A stretch of DNA of 64,000 bases from Carettochelys insculpta (GCF_033958435.1 NC_134137.1:105162501-105226500); one strand, 5' to 3'. Shown: positions 13,083 through 24,217, numbered from the stretch's first letter. Notes: generated by a model from the sequence alone, not told the origin. Made by a program: numbers and translations.

Positions 13083-13196
13083 TTAGTCAAGTCAGTGCCA
13101 AATACTTTCTTTATAGTTAGCTTGTTTCTATTAGTCACTAGTGACCATGATAGGTATACCCAGACCAACAGATACTACAAGAAACGGAATTTTCAC

Positions 13197-13291
13197 CTGG
13201 CAAGATTTACACGTGCTCTCTGTCCACCACTCAATGTAGCTCCACGATCTCCTATCATAGTTAGGTCCCCATCCGCTAACATTTGCATGTC
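13197..13291 (-). CDS. ABCC4: ABCC4 exon, NBD1 ABC signature
   Basis: 95 nt; acceptor TTCACAG, donor GTGAAA. The peptide [20 protein letters not shown] continues [11 protein letters not shown] and ends in a split Arg codon. LSGGQ is the ABC signature that closes over ATP bound to the opposite NBD. The segment matches human MRP4 (DGDLTVIGDRGTTLSGGQKA). Confidence 0.96.
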
Positions 13292-14450
13292 CTGTGAAGA
13301 TAGAGAACATATTGTGGTAAAAATTCTTTACAGAAGGAATATCTCCTACATCTAAATCAAAATTACTTTCTTTACCATGACACTGAACCTATTTTCCTTC
13401 ATCACTGTATTAAGAAAAGAGTGTATCAGATACACAAGGCATTTGAACAATGCAGTGGGATGAGCCTCCAAGCCATACAACATGTTCAGGCCCACCAACA
13501 GCACACAGAAGGGGAGTAACTGCATACGAGCCTGGAGCTCCAGGGCGTTGCCACTGCAACTGTGGCAGCAGCCAGGAGCTCTGGACCCCTTTGAAGCACC
13601 TGGGGAAAATTGCTTCACTGCTCTACATGGTTTCCAAGGGCTAGGAGGGGGCCAGCATCGTGGTCCCAGCAGCACTAAGAGCTGCATGCCCTGGGCCCCA
13701 CCTCTTCCACCTAAGGCTCTACCCCCCACAAACCTGGCCTCAGGCCCACAGTAGCTGTCGGTCCTGTTAAACATTTTCAGTACGTTCACTGCATTTTTAA
13801 CCACCCATAAGTCTGAGGAAAAAACTCTAAAAAAAGCAGAACTGACATAAGGCGAAAAGTCAGTTTTAAGCCTGAGGCGCTTTAAAATGTTGGCTTTTAA
13901 GAAATGTGATCTGTGCTCTGTACGAACTCACTAAAACTTGGAATTTCAGACAATTAACCAGAACAGCAGGATAGATTAAAGTAGTTCTATCTACAGTATG
14001 TAAAAACAACTCTGCAAAAAGATTTTCCATCACTGTAACAGTCTACGTTTCAACTATACCTGCTGACAAGAATATCATAACATGCTGCAGGATATGCAGT
14101 ATACTACCCTTTTAGCCACCAAGCAAAACGGCTGTTTCTTGACAAATAAGTTTAACCGTCTTCTGTATCACATGTCAAAAATTCCTTCTATACACACAAA
14201 CAGACGCCGGCACACACACTCCTTTCAGAAACATTCCACAAAGCTACAAGAGCTCAACAGGTTGTCCAGTGTGTAGTATTAACCAGCTATGTACATCACT
14301 TTGTAATATGCACATTGCATTTCTTAAAGAGAGTACAGCATTGTATACAGGCTCTCTGCAAAACAAATGTGCCAAGTGGTATCAATTACAAATGTTTGTG
14401 TTCTACCTTGTTAACTCATTTAAGCACGCAATTCATCTCTAAAACTCACT
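13292..14450. other. ABCC4 intron with a GC-rich repeat at 13450-13760
   Basis: The GC-rich part (with 'catgccctgggccccacc') looks like an interspersed repeat of unknown family; the remainder is AT-rich with no features. Frames in the GC-rich part are not genes. Confidence 0.4.
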
Positions 14451-14867
14451 GGTCGTGTCTACACGTGCCCCTCCCTTTTGGAAGGGGCATGTTAATGAGG
14501 CACTTCAGAACAGGTTAATGAGGCGCTGACATGCATATTCAGTGCCTCATTAGCACAATGGCAGCCAGTTGCATTTCAAAAGTGCTGCTTTTGAAATGCA
14601 GACTGGTTGTATAGACACAGGCGCTTGGAAATAAACCCCACACTTTGAAATTACCTAATTCCGAAAACAAATTGGGTATAAGGGAATTTAGAAGTGTGAG
14701 GTGTATTTCAAAGTACCCGTATCTACACAGCCAGTCTGCACTTCGAAAGCAGCACTTTCAAAGCACGACTGGCCAACATTATACTGAAAAAGTGTCTCAT
14801 TAACCTGTTCCAAAGTGCTTCATTAACACACCCCTTCCAAAAGGGAGGGGCAAGAGTAGATATGGCC
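14451..14867. mobile_element. Palindromic Harbinger-type MITE
   Basis: 417 bp with long inverted ends: left 'ggtcgtgtctacacgtgccc', right 'gggcaagagtagatatggcc'. Further inside, 'ccttttggaaggggcatg' is inverted at 14830-14845. Both sides carry ACT (14448-14450, 14868-14870), a 3-bp target duplication. The halves fold on each other around the 'gcatttcaaaagtgctgctt' blocks. Non-coding. Confidence 0.75.
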
Positions 14868-15170
14868 ACTATGAAACAAAATACTTAGAACTAGCTTTTT
14901 CACATCAAATTTGTCCTAGCTTTCTCAGAAAACCAGTCTCTGTCCAGTGAATTTATTTTGAATTGTAGGAATTTGCTTTAATACGTAGATCTAATAAAGC
15001 AGCTATGCATGGTGTTAAATTACAGCATTACTTTATCTCACATATAAATTAGTAACTAATTCTATAGATTACACAACACAACAAATATTAGCTATCATTG
15101 CAACATTAAATTGAAAAACAATCTTGGCTTTTGCTAAAACAGAATCAACATTCAAAAGAAAATCACTTAC

Positions 15171-15362
15171 TTTCTTAAGAGCGCAAACTTTTAGAACTTT
15201 TTCATACTTGTCTTTATCATATTCTCTGCCAAATAATATATTACTTCTCACGGTGCCAGGAAATACCCATGGCTGCTGGGACACATAAGCTATTCTTCCT
15301 CTAACATCCACCAAACCTTTGTCTTTAGGCAGTTCACCCAGTACAGCACTCAAGAGAGATGA
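15171..15362 (-). CDS. ABCC4: ABCC4 exon, NBD1 Walker A end and Q-loop
   Basis: 64 codons in phase 0; acceptor CTTGCAG, donor GTAAGTG. The peptide begins [20 protein letters not shown], so the Walker A P-loop GPVGAGK|SS is split by the intron after its lysine. [20 protein letters not shown] is the Q-loop region. It ends [11 protein letters not shown], as in human MRP4. Confidence 0.97.
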
Positions 15363-15977
15363 CTGCAAGAGAGGTTACTGTTGGTTGATGATTTAAAAAA
15401 AGTTGATAAACTCAGATTTTGAACACAATAAAGGAAACACAAAAAAGTAATGATACTTGCCCTCACTGCAGAATCAAAAACTAATTTTTCATTTTAATGT
15501 GTAAAAAATTTTGGATAAATTTTTCAAAAGCACCTAAATGACTTCAGAATTCTAGTCCCATTGTAACTCAGTGAGATGAAAGCTCCAAAGTCCCCTAATG
15601 GAAGTCACTGAGGTACTTCTAAAAATTTCACCTTTTCACAAAGTTGGTTATATCATTTTTAAAATAATGGTAACCTAACAGGACAAAACTTAAAAGAATT
15701 CCAAAACTATGAAGTTACCAACTAAGTTATTTCACCCATTTACCCAAACAAATATCCAGGTACTGGTAACCTTCACATTCTTACTGAAAAGAAAGGACTT
15801 AATTTTGAACTTCAGGCCATATTCTTCACAAGAAGTGGCATTTCACGAACAATTCTGTATTCCAGCCTGCACATCTATATGTATTATACAACACAAGAAA
15901 TTCATAAAATTTCAGTGCATGCATCCACCAGAACCGTAGCAAAACGATGCAAACAAGAGCAACACATTATGACGTAC
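15363..15977. other. ABCC4 intron splitting the Walker A motif
   Basis: 615-bp intron, AT-rich, no repeat or gene recognised. Confidence 0.8.
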
Positions 15978-16067
15978 TTTCCCAGCTCCCACAGGGCCAA
16001 TCACAGCCAGTAATTCTCCTGGTCTGACAGTGAAAGAAAGTTGCTGAAGGGTTGGGATTTCCAAACT
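15978..16067 (-). CDS. ABCC4: ABCC4 exon, NBD1 first strands and Walker A start
   Basis: 30 codons in phase 0; acceptor TTCACAG, donor GTACGT. The peptide [20 protein letters not shown] continues [10 protein letters not shown], giving Walker A up to its invariant Lys. Human MRP4 has [20 protein letters not shown] at the same place. Confidence 0.96.
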
Positions 16068-17199
16068 CTGTGAATTTATGAAGGAAAAAATAAGTTAATT
16101 TTTCTCAATACTGAAAATTATGTCAAAATTATCTTAAAAACATAATTTAAAAACATAAAATTACTCTTAAAAATAAATCAGCTGATACAAATCCACATAT
16201 TTAATAAACATGAGACTATTAAAATATATATTTATCTTTCTTCTTTGTCTTCTATGTCTTCTTAAGTTCACACAGCACATTTGTTCACATGTTGCATTTC
16301 TCCCTCTGAGCTTTAATTGTAATATTTCAATTCCTAGTAAAATGGGAATTCATCGCTTCTTTGAACAGGTATTTTAAATTGTAAATTCCTTACAGCCATG
16401 ATCTAACTGCAATCAATCAATGGGCTTTGGATTAGGGTCTGCCTTTAACTGTGTGTTTTATAGCGCTGAACACCTCACTGACACTAGAATACAAATAAAG
16501 ATATTTGAACTGGATGCTATTACACTATTATGGATCAAATCTAGGTTGATGATGATGTTCAAAGGGAGACAGAAGAAAAAGACAAGCAACCAACTCTTTC
16601 TGAACACCAGGTGAGAGTTCCCAAAAACTGAAGTATATAAACTCACTAACCACTTTTAAAAATTAAGGCCAAGAATTCTCACTTCAAGGACTGGTTTCAG
16701 CTGACTACACAAAGAACTTGAAGCAGAATTAACTTCTCCAAATGGAATGGATGGGAGTGGAACAGTCAGAGCTAAACTCCCGCTTCCACAGCTACACATC
16801 TCCAGGCTAGTAGATCTGCCTTAACATTTGAATGCACGTGCACTGGGATCTGCAACTAATGTTGTAATACATCTCTGGACCAATACCAAATCAAGTTGGT
16901 GCCTTAAAGGCACAATACATTTGTCTGTGATCTTGATCTCTTTCGGTAAATGAACAATTCATCTTTTTACTACAATAATTAATCCCCACAAGGTGGCAGC
17001 AACAGGACATTTTTACATGCTGATTACTCAATCCAGCATGAATGGCCTAGGTTCTCTGCTGATGTTTACTTCAATACAGCGAGAACCGTTTACAACAGCT
17101 GGGGACCTCAAAATATGTTTATTTATAAGGAAGTGATTCTATAGAAATATAACAGCCAAAATGACCCATTTGTCAGTGTTATAATTTGAAGATATACAC
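16068..17199. other. ABCC4 intron, nothing recognised
   Basis: AT-rich intronic DNA up to the SINE. Short frames have no family signature. Confidence 0.5.
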
Positions 17200-17398
17200 A
17201 ACTTATAGAGCTGGAAGGACCTTGAGAGGATCATTAAGTCCAGTCCCCTGACCTATTATGATCCTGACAGTTTTGGGTTTTTTTGTTTTTTTTTTTAAAC
17301 AAACCTTCCCAGACCCTTGGAAGGCCCCCTCAAAGCTTCAACTCAAAACTCTGAGTTTAAAAGGCCAATGCTCTAACCACTGCGCTATCCCTCCCCGC
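17200..17398 (-). repeat. tRNA-derived SINE with CR1-type tail
   Basis: Read on the minus strand it starts gggatagcgcagtggttaga, a tRNA-like head with a box A-like TAGCGCAGTGG, followed by a box B-like gagttgaagc (GTTCRANNC degenerate). It ends with a tail reading 'ggggactggactta..ggtccttccagctctat'. That tail matches the 3' end of the CR1 copy at 46.75-46.85 kb, consistent with mobilisation by CR1 machinery. It is not a functional tRNA gene. Confidence 0.75.
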
Positions 17399-18339
17399 AG
17401 GTGGTTCACCCATCAGGTAGTGGCCGTAAAATATCCTGGGTATAAATTGAGTCTCAACCTTTAAAATGTGTCCAAATGCATGAGACATTTGGAGTTCCAC
17501 AGAAAAGTTTTAACTTGAGTAAAAGTGGCAAGAGAGTCTATGGTACCGGTGAAATTCTAGAGAAATTAGCATACTTTAAATTACCTAAATTACCTAAACA
17601 TATTACATACAGTTAACATTTATATGCAATCATTTCCTATATATAACATAGATAAGGGAAAAAAGCTTGGATTTGAGTATCTCCTGGGCAAGATAATTCT
17701 GAATAGAATTAAGTACCTTATTTAAATTTCTCAGTTCTAACTTCAGAGCTGTTTTGTTGAACTGCCATAGGTTGTTTCATGATTTAACTGGCATATAAAT
17801 TTAATTGCTACATTAATAAAGATCCATAGCTCCATGCTGATACCAAAGTAACTTGCTCCAAAGAACATGGAACTAGAATAAAGTATGCCTTTCGAACAAG
17901 AGTACTATAAAACTTTCAATTAATTAGCTTTCCTTATCTTTGGAAAAATTATAACATTCTGTGTTGAGTATTTCTTTTAAAAGGTTGTAAACGCTACAAG
18001 CCAACAATTTTGCTTTCCCTGATTTCTTATTTACTTGATTTTGACAAAATTTATAGATCCACAGTAATTCTCCTGCTGTAGTCCAGCTAAGACACAGATC
18101 CAAAGAACCATGAGAAACTCAGTAAGGTCGTGGTTAAGTAAAATTTCTTAACCAAATCCCATGTCTTAAATTCTTCCATTACTGATTCCAAATGCAGAAA
18201 AGACCACAGTGGCCATCTAATCTGACCTCTTCCAGAACTTAATGAAATTAATTCAGATAATGTATCTTTTAGAAAAACATCCCCTACTTGATTTTAAAAC
18301 GTTTAGTGATGGAGAATCCAGCAAAACCCTTGGTAAACT
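17399..18339. other. ABCC4 intron, nothing recognised
   Basis: AT-rich sequence between SINE and minisatellite. No feature seen. Confidence 0.5.
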
Positions 18340-19510
18340 GTCCCCCTCCAACTGCCCAAGGCCTGCAGGCCATGCAGGTGGGGAGCCAGGTGTCAGGGGC
18401 TGCTCCCCCACCTCCACTGTCCTACAGGATGTCTGGCGGTGATTAGGTTTTGGGGGCAGACCCTGCCTCCTGCAGACCCCGCAACTCCCTGGCCTGTAGA
18501 CTGCTGAAGTGAGGGTGAGGTTCTGGGGGTTGCTACTACCTTCAAGTGGCCTCAATATGGCCTGCAGGCTGAGCTGGAGGCAGCTCTTGGAGCTACCCCC
18601 AGCCTCCAACATGGTCTCCCTCCCCCACAGCCTGCAAGCTGTCTGAAGGGCAGGCTCTGGGGGTTGCCCCTCTCCAACTGTCCCCATGGCCTGCAGGCTG
18701 TCTTGATGGGGAACCAGGCTCCAAGGGCAGACTTCTCTTCAACAGCACCTCCACAGCCTGCCAGATGTCTGCATAGGGGCCAGGCTCCAAGGCCTCCCCG
18801 CACCCCCAGCTGCCCCCCCAGCCTGCAGGTTGTCTGGAGAGGGAACCAGGCTCAGAGCAGCTGCGCCCCTCTAGTAGCCTCCCATAGTGTTCAGACTGTC
18901 TGAGGGGTCCAGGCTCTAGGTGTCTGCTCCCTCCAGCTGGCCCCCGCACCATCCACAGGCTGTCAGAGAGGGGCAGGCTCTGGGGGCTGCCCCCTTCCAA
19001 CTGTCCCACCGCTCTAGCAGCCCCCTCGCAGTTACAGACTGTCTGGCAAGACCCAGTTCCAGGGGCTGTCCCCCGTCAGTCTGCAGGTTATCCAGGCGGG
19101 GCCAGGCTATAGGCAGCTGCCCACCCTCCTCCAACCCCCCCATCCTCATGGTCTGCTGTCTGTCTGGGGGAGGCAGGCTCCAGGGGCTCTCCCCCCTCCA
19201 GCTGTCCCCCACAGCTGCAGGCTGTCGAGGGGGGATCCAAACTTTGGTGGACTGCCCCCACTTCCACCGACCTCTACAGTGTGCAGGAGGGTGTGGTGGC
19301 AGAATCTGGGGGGCTAATTGCCCCTGCAGCTGTCCTCCGTGGCCTGCAGGCTGTCTGGGTGGGAGTCTGGGAGCTGCCCCTGGCCTCCAGCATCTCCTCG
19401 CCTGGCCCACAGGCTGTCTGGGGACTGCTTCCCCTTTCCACCAGCCCCCTTTGTGGCCTGTAGGCCCTCTGTTGCAGGGCAGGCTCTGGTTTGGGGCAGG
19501 AGAGCTACTT
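18340..19510. repeat. GC-rich minisatellite (~65-80 bp diverged units)
   Basis: The unit 'cctgcaggctgtctg..gccaggctc..ggg..ctgccccc(t)ccagctgtccc' recurs about fifteen times with variable spacing (for example near 18690, 18760, 18825, 18890, 18955, 19025, 19085, 19150, 19220, 19330 and 19410). Frames of up to about 270 codons on both strands arise because the array lacks stops; they are not genes. Confidence 0.75.
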
Positions 19511-19824
19511 ACCCAGTGTTTGTGGCAGGCAAGATGGCAGAGCTCTAACCCTGCGGGCCTTTCTATTTGTGCTGCAGCTGCCCCCAGTGGCCACTCTCAG
19601 TATCGCATCCCTCCTGTCTGTGCCTCTCTATTTCACCTCTCTCCTATCTGTGCCCTGTGTTCTGGGAAATCCTGGGATTTCAGGCATTTCCCACTCTCTA
19701 GGCACAATCAAACCTTGACCTTGTTCTAAGTTAGGGTAAGAGGAAGCTGCACACCAAATTTGGCAGTCATAACCTTTTTCATTTAAAAGGAGTTCTTGAA
19801 CAAACGTAGCACCAACCAACAGAC

Positions 19825-19860
19825 ACTGGATGGATGGATGCATGGATGGATGGATAGGCT
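19825..19860. repeat. (TGGA)n microsatellite
   Basis: About eight imperfect TGGA units directly before repeat copy P2. Confidence 0.8.
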
Positions 19861-19940
19861 GATGAAAGCTGATGCTCAAATACACTTATTAGTGTATAAG
19901 GTGCCACAGGATTCTTTTCATTGTTATTGTTCTTGGACTC
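19858..19940 (+). repeat. Penelope-like tail, hairpin deleted (copy P2)
   Basis: Reads ctgatgaaagctgatgctca then 'cttattagtgtataaggtgccacagg'. The CTGATGA box and the GAAAGC box are fused, so the hairpin between them (stem II of the hammerhead-like motif) is missing. The downstream part matches other copies. Confidence 0.5.
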
Positions 19941-20463
19941 ATTTTATTGAAAACAGACACCAACTAGGGACTAACATTTAACTGCACAACTGAAATACTT
20001 TTGCATATATATATATAAGAAGCCAGAGAGAAAGAGAGTAATAGAACTTCCTTTATAGAAGTGGGTTCAGACTGGCAGAGGCATGCAGCATGGCTTATGA
20101 TAAAATGAAATTTATATACAATATAATTTTTAGAACTTCAAGAACCCATACAACTACAGATAGAAGCCACTGTGCACTAAACAATGTACTGCACTAGGAT
20201 GCACAATATGTTGCCATTTGACACAGCATTGCTAGTTCTGAAATGAAATAGGTACCTTAGCATCTTTTAAAAAAATCAAAAAATCCTCATAATAGATTTA
20301 TCTCCTACGTAATACCTTTTTAAACACCACTTATGAGTTTATGAATTTGTGGGACCTTTTTACATAAAGAGCAATGTATAAATGAACTCTTAAGTTGTCA
20401 TTGTAACTGAAAGAATAAAATGCTTCAGGTTTGCAATGGAGTGCTCATGCTTTCCACCCCAAT

Positions 20464-21174
20464 GGCTACGTCTACACGTGAAGCCTACATCGAAGTAGCT
20501 TATTTCAATGTAGCAACATCGAAATAGGCTATTTCGATGAATAACGTCTACACATCCTCCAGGGCTGGCAACGTCGATGTTCAACATCGACGTTGCGCAG
20601 CACCACATCGAAATAGGCGCTGCGAGGGAACGTCTACACGCCAAAGTAGCACACATCGAAATAAGGGTGCCAGGCACAGCTGCAGACAGGGTCACAGGAC
20701 GGACTCAACAGCAAGCCGCTCCCTTAAAGGGCCCCTCCCAGACACAGTTGCACTAAACAACACAAGATCCACAGAGCCGACAACTGGTTGCAGACCCTGT
20801 GCATGCAGCATGGATCCCCAGCCGCAGCAGCAGCAGCCAGAAGCCCTGGGCTAAGGGCTGCTGCACATGGTGACCATAGAGCCCCGCAGGGGCTGGAGAG
20901 AGAGCGTCTCTCAACCCCTCAGCTGATGGCCGCCATGGCGGACCCCGCTATTTCGATGTTGCGGGACGCGGATCGGCTACACGTGCCCTACTTCGATGTT
21001 CAACTTTGAAGTAGGGCGCTATTCCCATCCCCTCATGGGGTTAGCGGCTTCGACGTCTCGCCGCCTAACGTCGATGTTAACATCGAAATAGCACCCAACA
21101 CGTGTAGCCGTGACGGGCGCTATTTCGAAGTTAGTGCCGCTACTTCGAAGTAGCGTGCACGTGTAGACACGGCT
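20464..21174. mobile_element. Harbinger MITE derived from the 3.9-kb element (K1)
   Basis: 711 bp with termini ggctacgtctacacgtg and inverted agccgtgtctacacgtgc, flanked by AAT on both sides (20461-20463, 21175-21177). The left ~390 bp match the transposase end of the element at 35136-37429, including the transposase ATG at 20810 and a 14-codon glutamine-rich leader before a stop. The right ~320 bp match its other end (from 'gaccatagagc' to the terminus). Everything between is deleted, so it is a direct deletion derivative that needs transposase in trans. Confidence 0.88.
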
Positions 21175-21189
21175 AATGTGTGGCAATGC

Positions 21190-22890
21190 ACACACCCTGA
21201 CACTCTAGACTAATGGCTAACCTGCAGTCAGCCATTCTACTGAACCACAGGAAAGAGTAAAAGCTTTTCTTCTTGGCAGTCACTCATTAATGAGTAGGAC
21301 ATCTTTACATCACCGTCCTATTTGTGAGTGCGTCAATGGCTGATAAGCCCGATTCTGGAGCTGCAGATCTTATCACAGAAGGGGCAGGTGTTTGTAGCTG
21401 GTGAAGGGGCGTGGGGCAGTTTTTGACACTCTTTTTTTCTTCTCTGCCACTCCTCATCTGCACTGCAGTGGTACCTCTCAACCTATGCAACCCTCCCTCA
21501 GATTACCGTTCTCCACTGGAAACAGTCTTGGAGAAGTTTCTCCCAAATGTTGACACCGCAGCTGCACTTTTTCATGTGTGCCATCAGCATGTCCTTATAT
21601 CACTTACTCTGGCCCCCAACACTCCTCTGTCCTTCCTCCAACTAGAAAACAGAATCTGTTTTGGGAGGCACTGATCAGCTAGCTGAACCATGTGACCAGT
21701 TCAACGACGTTCCTGATGAGTGATAATGTCTTCAATGCTGGTCATGTTCGACTCTTCCAGTACGCTAGTGTTCATGCACCTATCCTCCAAAGAGATATTT
21801 CTGATTGTCCTGAGGCAGCATTGATGATATTGTTCGAGTGCCTTCAAATTACGCTTGTATGTTGTCCAGGGTTCACATGCATACAGTAGCACAACAACCA
21901 TTGCACAGTGTGCAAGGAGCTTTGTCTTGGGATTGATGTCCTGGCTCTTGAAGACCCTTTGTCTCAGACAGGCAAAAGCACAGCCTGCATTGCTCAGACA
22001 ATGCTGGATTTCCACATCAATGTCATCTTAAGCAGAAAGATGACTTCCAAGGCATGGGAAGGACTCCACATTTTCCAGCAGTTCTCCATTGACTTCAATA
22101 GAAGGTATATGAGATTGTCCCATCGAGAGGGTTGGTGGAGGACCTTGGTCTTTTTGATGCTCAGTGTGAGGCCAAGATTCTTGTATGCTTCAGCGAAGGC
22201 ACTTACAATGGTCTAAAAAGGTTGTGGGAGAAAGAGCAGCAACCATATTGTCATCTGTGTACTGGAGCTCCATGATCGAGGTCGTGGAGATCTTGCATTT
22301 AGCCTTCAGTCTCCTGAGATTGAAAAGCTTCTCGTTCATTCTATAGACAATATTCACACCATCCAGAAGCTTGCCATCAATGAGGCCATGGTGATGAAGA
22401 TGCAGAATGGTGATGGGGCAACGATGTAGTCTTGTTTGACTCCTGTTTTGACTTCAAAGAGGTCATTTTGGGATCCATTGTTGCTCAACACTGTGGCAGT
22501 CATGTTGTCCTGAAGCAGCCTCAGGATGATAATGAATATTTTCAAGCAGACGATCTTTGAGAGGATGGTCCACAGGGTGCTATGAGACAAATGCTTTGGT
22601 CAGGTCGATGAAGCTAATGTATAAGGCTTGGTTTTGTTTATGACATTTTTCTTGAAGTTGCCAGACAGTGAAGATCATGTCTGTTGTTCCTTCAAAAGGT
22701 CGGAAGCCACACTGGGATTCTGGGAGAATTTCTTCTGAGAATGGCAGGAGTTGGTGTGCAAGGATTTGAGGTAAGACTTCTCCTGCCATTGCCAGGAGGA
22801 ACATGCCATGATAGCTTCCACAGGCTGACTTGTCACCTTTCTTGAAGAGATTGTACCCTAAAAAGGTCACCAGAGAGGAACATTCTATTC
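21190..22890 (-). mobile_element. Non-LTR retrotransposon (LINE) 3' part, decayed
   Basis: Minus-strand protein scraps in order: a reverse transcriptase segment PESQCGFRPFEGTTDMIF with YISFIDLTKAFVS, then SNNGSQNDLFEVKTGVKQD, then the active-site box YTDD (22250-22261; family norm YADD), then CLRTIRNISLEDR, then a C-terminal zinc-finger-like TCPFCDKICSSRIGLISH at about 21330-21390. Stops and shifts interrupt it repeatedly. The C-terminal finger and the 'SRIGL' motif are seen in several LINE clades; I do not assign one. Confidence 0.7.
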
Positions 22891-22914
22891 CATTTTACAT
22901 TGTTCTGTGTCCTT

Positions 22915-23030
22915 GATTAGTAACAAACTGGAAGCGAGTCCAATGGCACCTTACAGACTAATACATTTATTCAGTTACGAGCTTTCATGGGTAAAACCCA
23001 CTTCATCAGATAGGTTGGAAGTAGGGCTCA
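22915..23030 (-). repeat. Penelope-like tail with hammerhead-like core (copy P3)
   Basis: On the minus strand: CTGATGA (23003-23009), a hairpin AGTGGGTTTTACCCAT, GAAAGC (GAAA at 22983-22986), then 'aataaat..attagtctgtaaggtgccattggactc'. It has an extra A between the CTGATGA box and the hairpin stem. It lies just upstream of the LINE at 21.2-22.9 kb. Confidence 0.55.
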
Positions 23031-23361
23031 AAGTATCAGAATTTCAGCAAAGAGCTATTCAGCCAATCTGAGAGAAACTGTCACACAGAACGAAAGCTTT
23101 TTATTTAATTGATTTTAACATTTAGAGATAGCTGTATTTTATAATTAATCTAATTTGTTAATATTTTCATACCTATAGTTTTCACTTCACCTGCTAAATG
23201 CTTTCATATATATGCAGCCGGGTATATAAGTTTGTGTATTGACTGTATTGTACAATGTACCCATTATCTTATTTAGACTCAAAATACTTGGAACAGCAAA
23301 TTCAATATGAGTTTTAAAAAGCCAACTCTACATTCCTGTGGTTTTTCAGAGGGAGATTTAC

Positions 23362-23466
23362 CTTATCCCAATAACAAGTCAAGTTTTGAACATGAACTAG
23401 GACATCTTCACTGCTGTTCTCTGGTTGCAGACTGAATGGTGAAATCTCATCAAGTATTAGAAAGTT
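23362..23466 (-). CDS. ABCC4: ABCC4 exon, membrane domain 1 to NBD1 connector
   Basis: 35 codons in phase 0; acceptor ACTACAG, donor GTAAAT. The peptide NFLILDEISPFSLQPENSSE then DVLVHVQNLTCYWDK. LDEIS and the HVQ..(F/Y)WDK strand of NBD1 match human MRP4. The middle (SPFSLQPENSSE) is the least conserved part of the exon, as expected for a loop. Confidence 0.93.
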
Positions 23467-23882
23467 CTGTAGTAAAAGAAAAAAGCAAGGATTGCTTAAA
23501 CAGGACCTGGAAAAGTAAATTAAAAATAAAAGGGCTTCTGTGGTAAACTACTCTAACCTAGTAATTATGCTTCCAAATCAATGTAGAAAGACTTCAAACA
23601 GTATCCCATAATTAAGTAACCATATTTGTGCATTTAACTATTCTGCCAACAGCAGTATCATCCAGAAGTGTACATTTCAAGGAATACAAACACTTCTAAT
23701 GAGGTTGCAGGATTATTTTTCTCAGAACTCTTATGAGAGAGTTGGTACCATAATCTGAACTTCAAAATCAGCTGAATTTGTTCTTTGAAATTTTGACTAT
23801 ATAACAATCTGTGTACGGATTTCCCCACTCATTCTGTCCCATCTGTAGCAACCTCCCCCTCACGTCACTAGTCTTGATTATA
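23467..23882. other. ABCC4 intron, nothing recognised
   Basis: AT-rich intronic sequence with no identified element. Confidence 0.5.
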
Positions 23883-24217
23883 CAGTAAACTCTTTCATAT
23901 CCAGCAGCCCCAGGACTAGGAGGTTGCTGGATATTCAAATATTCTGGATAATACAGAGGTATACCAAGCAACACATAACATTAAAGAAAAACAAGATTAG
24001 ATATTAAGAAACAAACAAAAGTGCATGCAAAGTACTTTCTTTACCAACAACAGTAATATCGTACACTATAAACTTACACTGTATTTGCTGTATTTATTTG
24101 TATTTACTTTCACTATAATGTACTTATGGAAAACATAACTAAAATTTACTTATGTTTGAAATGCCATTTATGTGAGAATTCTGGATAACAGAATGCCAGA
24201 TATGAAAAAGTTCACCG
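23883..24217. mobile_element. pogo/Tigger-like TIR element (T3)
   Basis: 335 bp, TA on both sides (23881-23882, 24218-24219). Terminal repeats: left cagtaaactctttcatatcc, right inverted cggtgaactttttcatatct. The interior 'tattctggataatacagagg' repeats the terminal theme near the left end. AT-rich and non-coding. Confidence 0.7.

Noticed and set aside
17340..17395. tRNA-like sequence with box A and box B motifs
   Set aside because: It lacks a clean cloverleaf and continues into a CR1-type tail, so it is the head of a SINE rather than a tRNA gene.
18920..19729. 269-residue open frame
   Set aside because: Lies in the GC-rich minisatellite; similar long frames exist on the other strand and in other phases.
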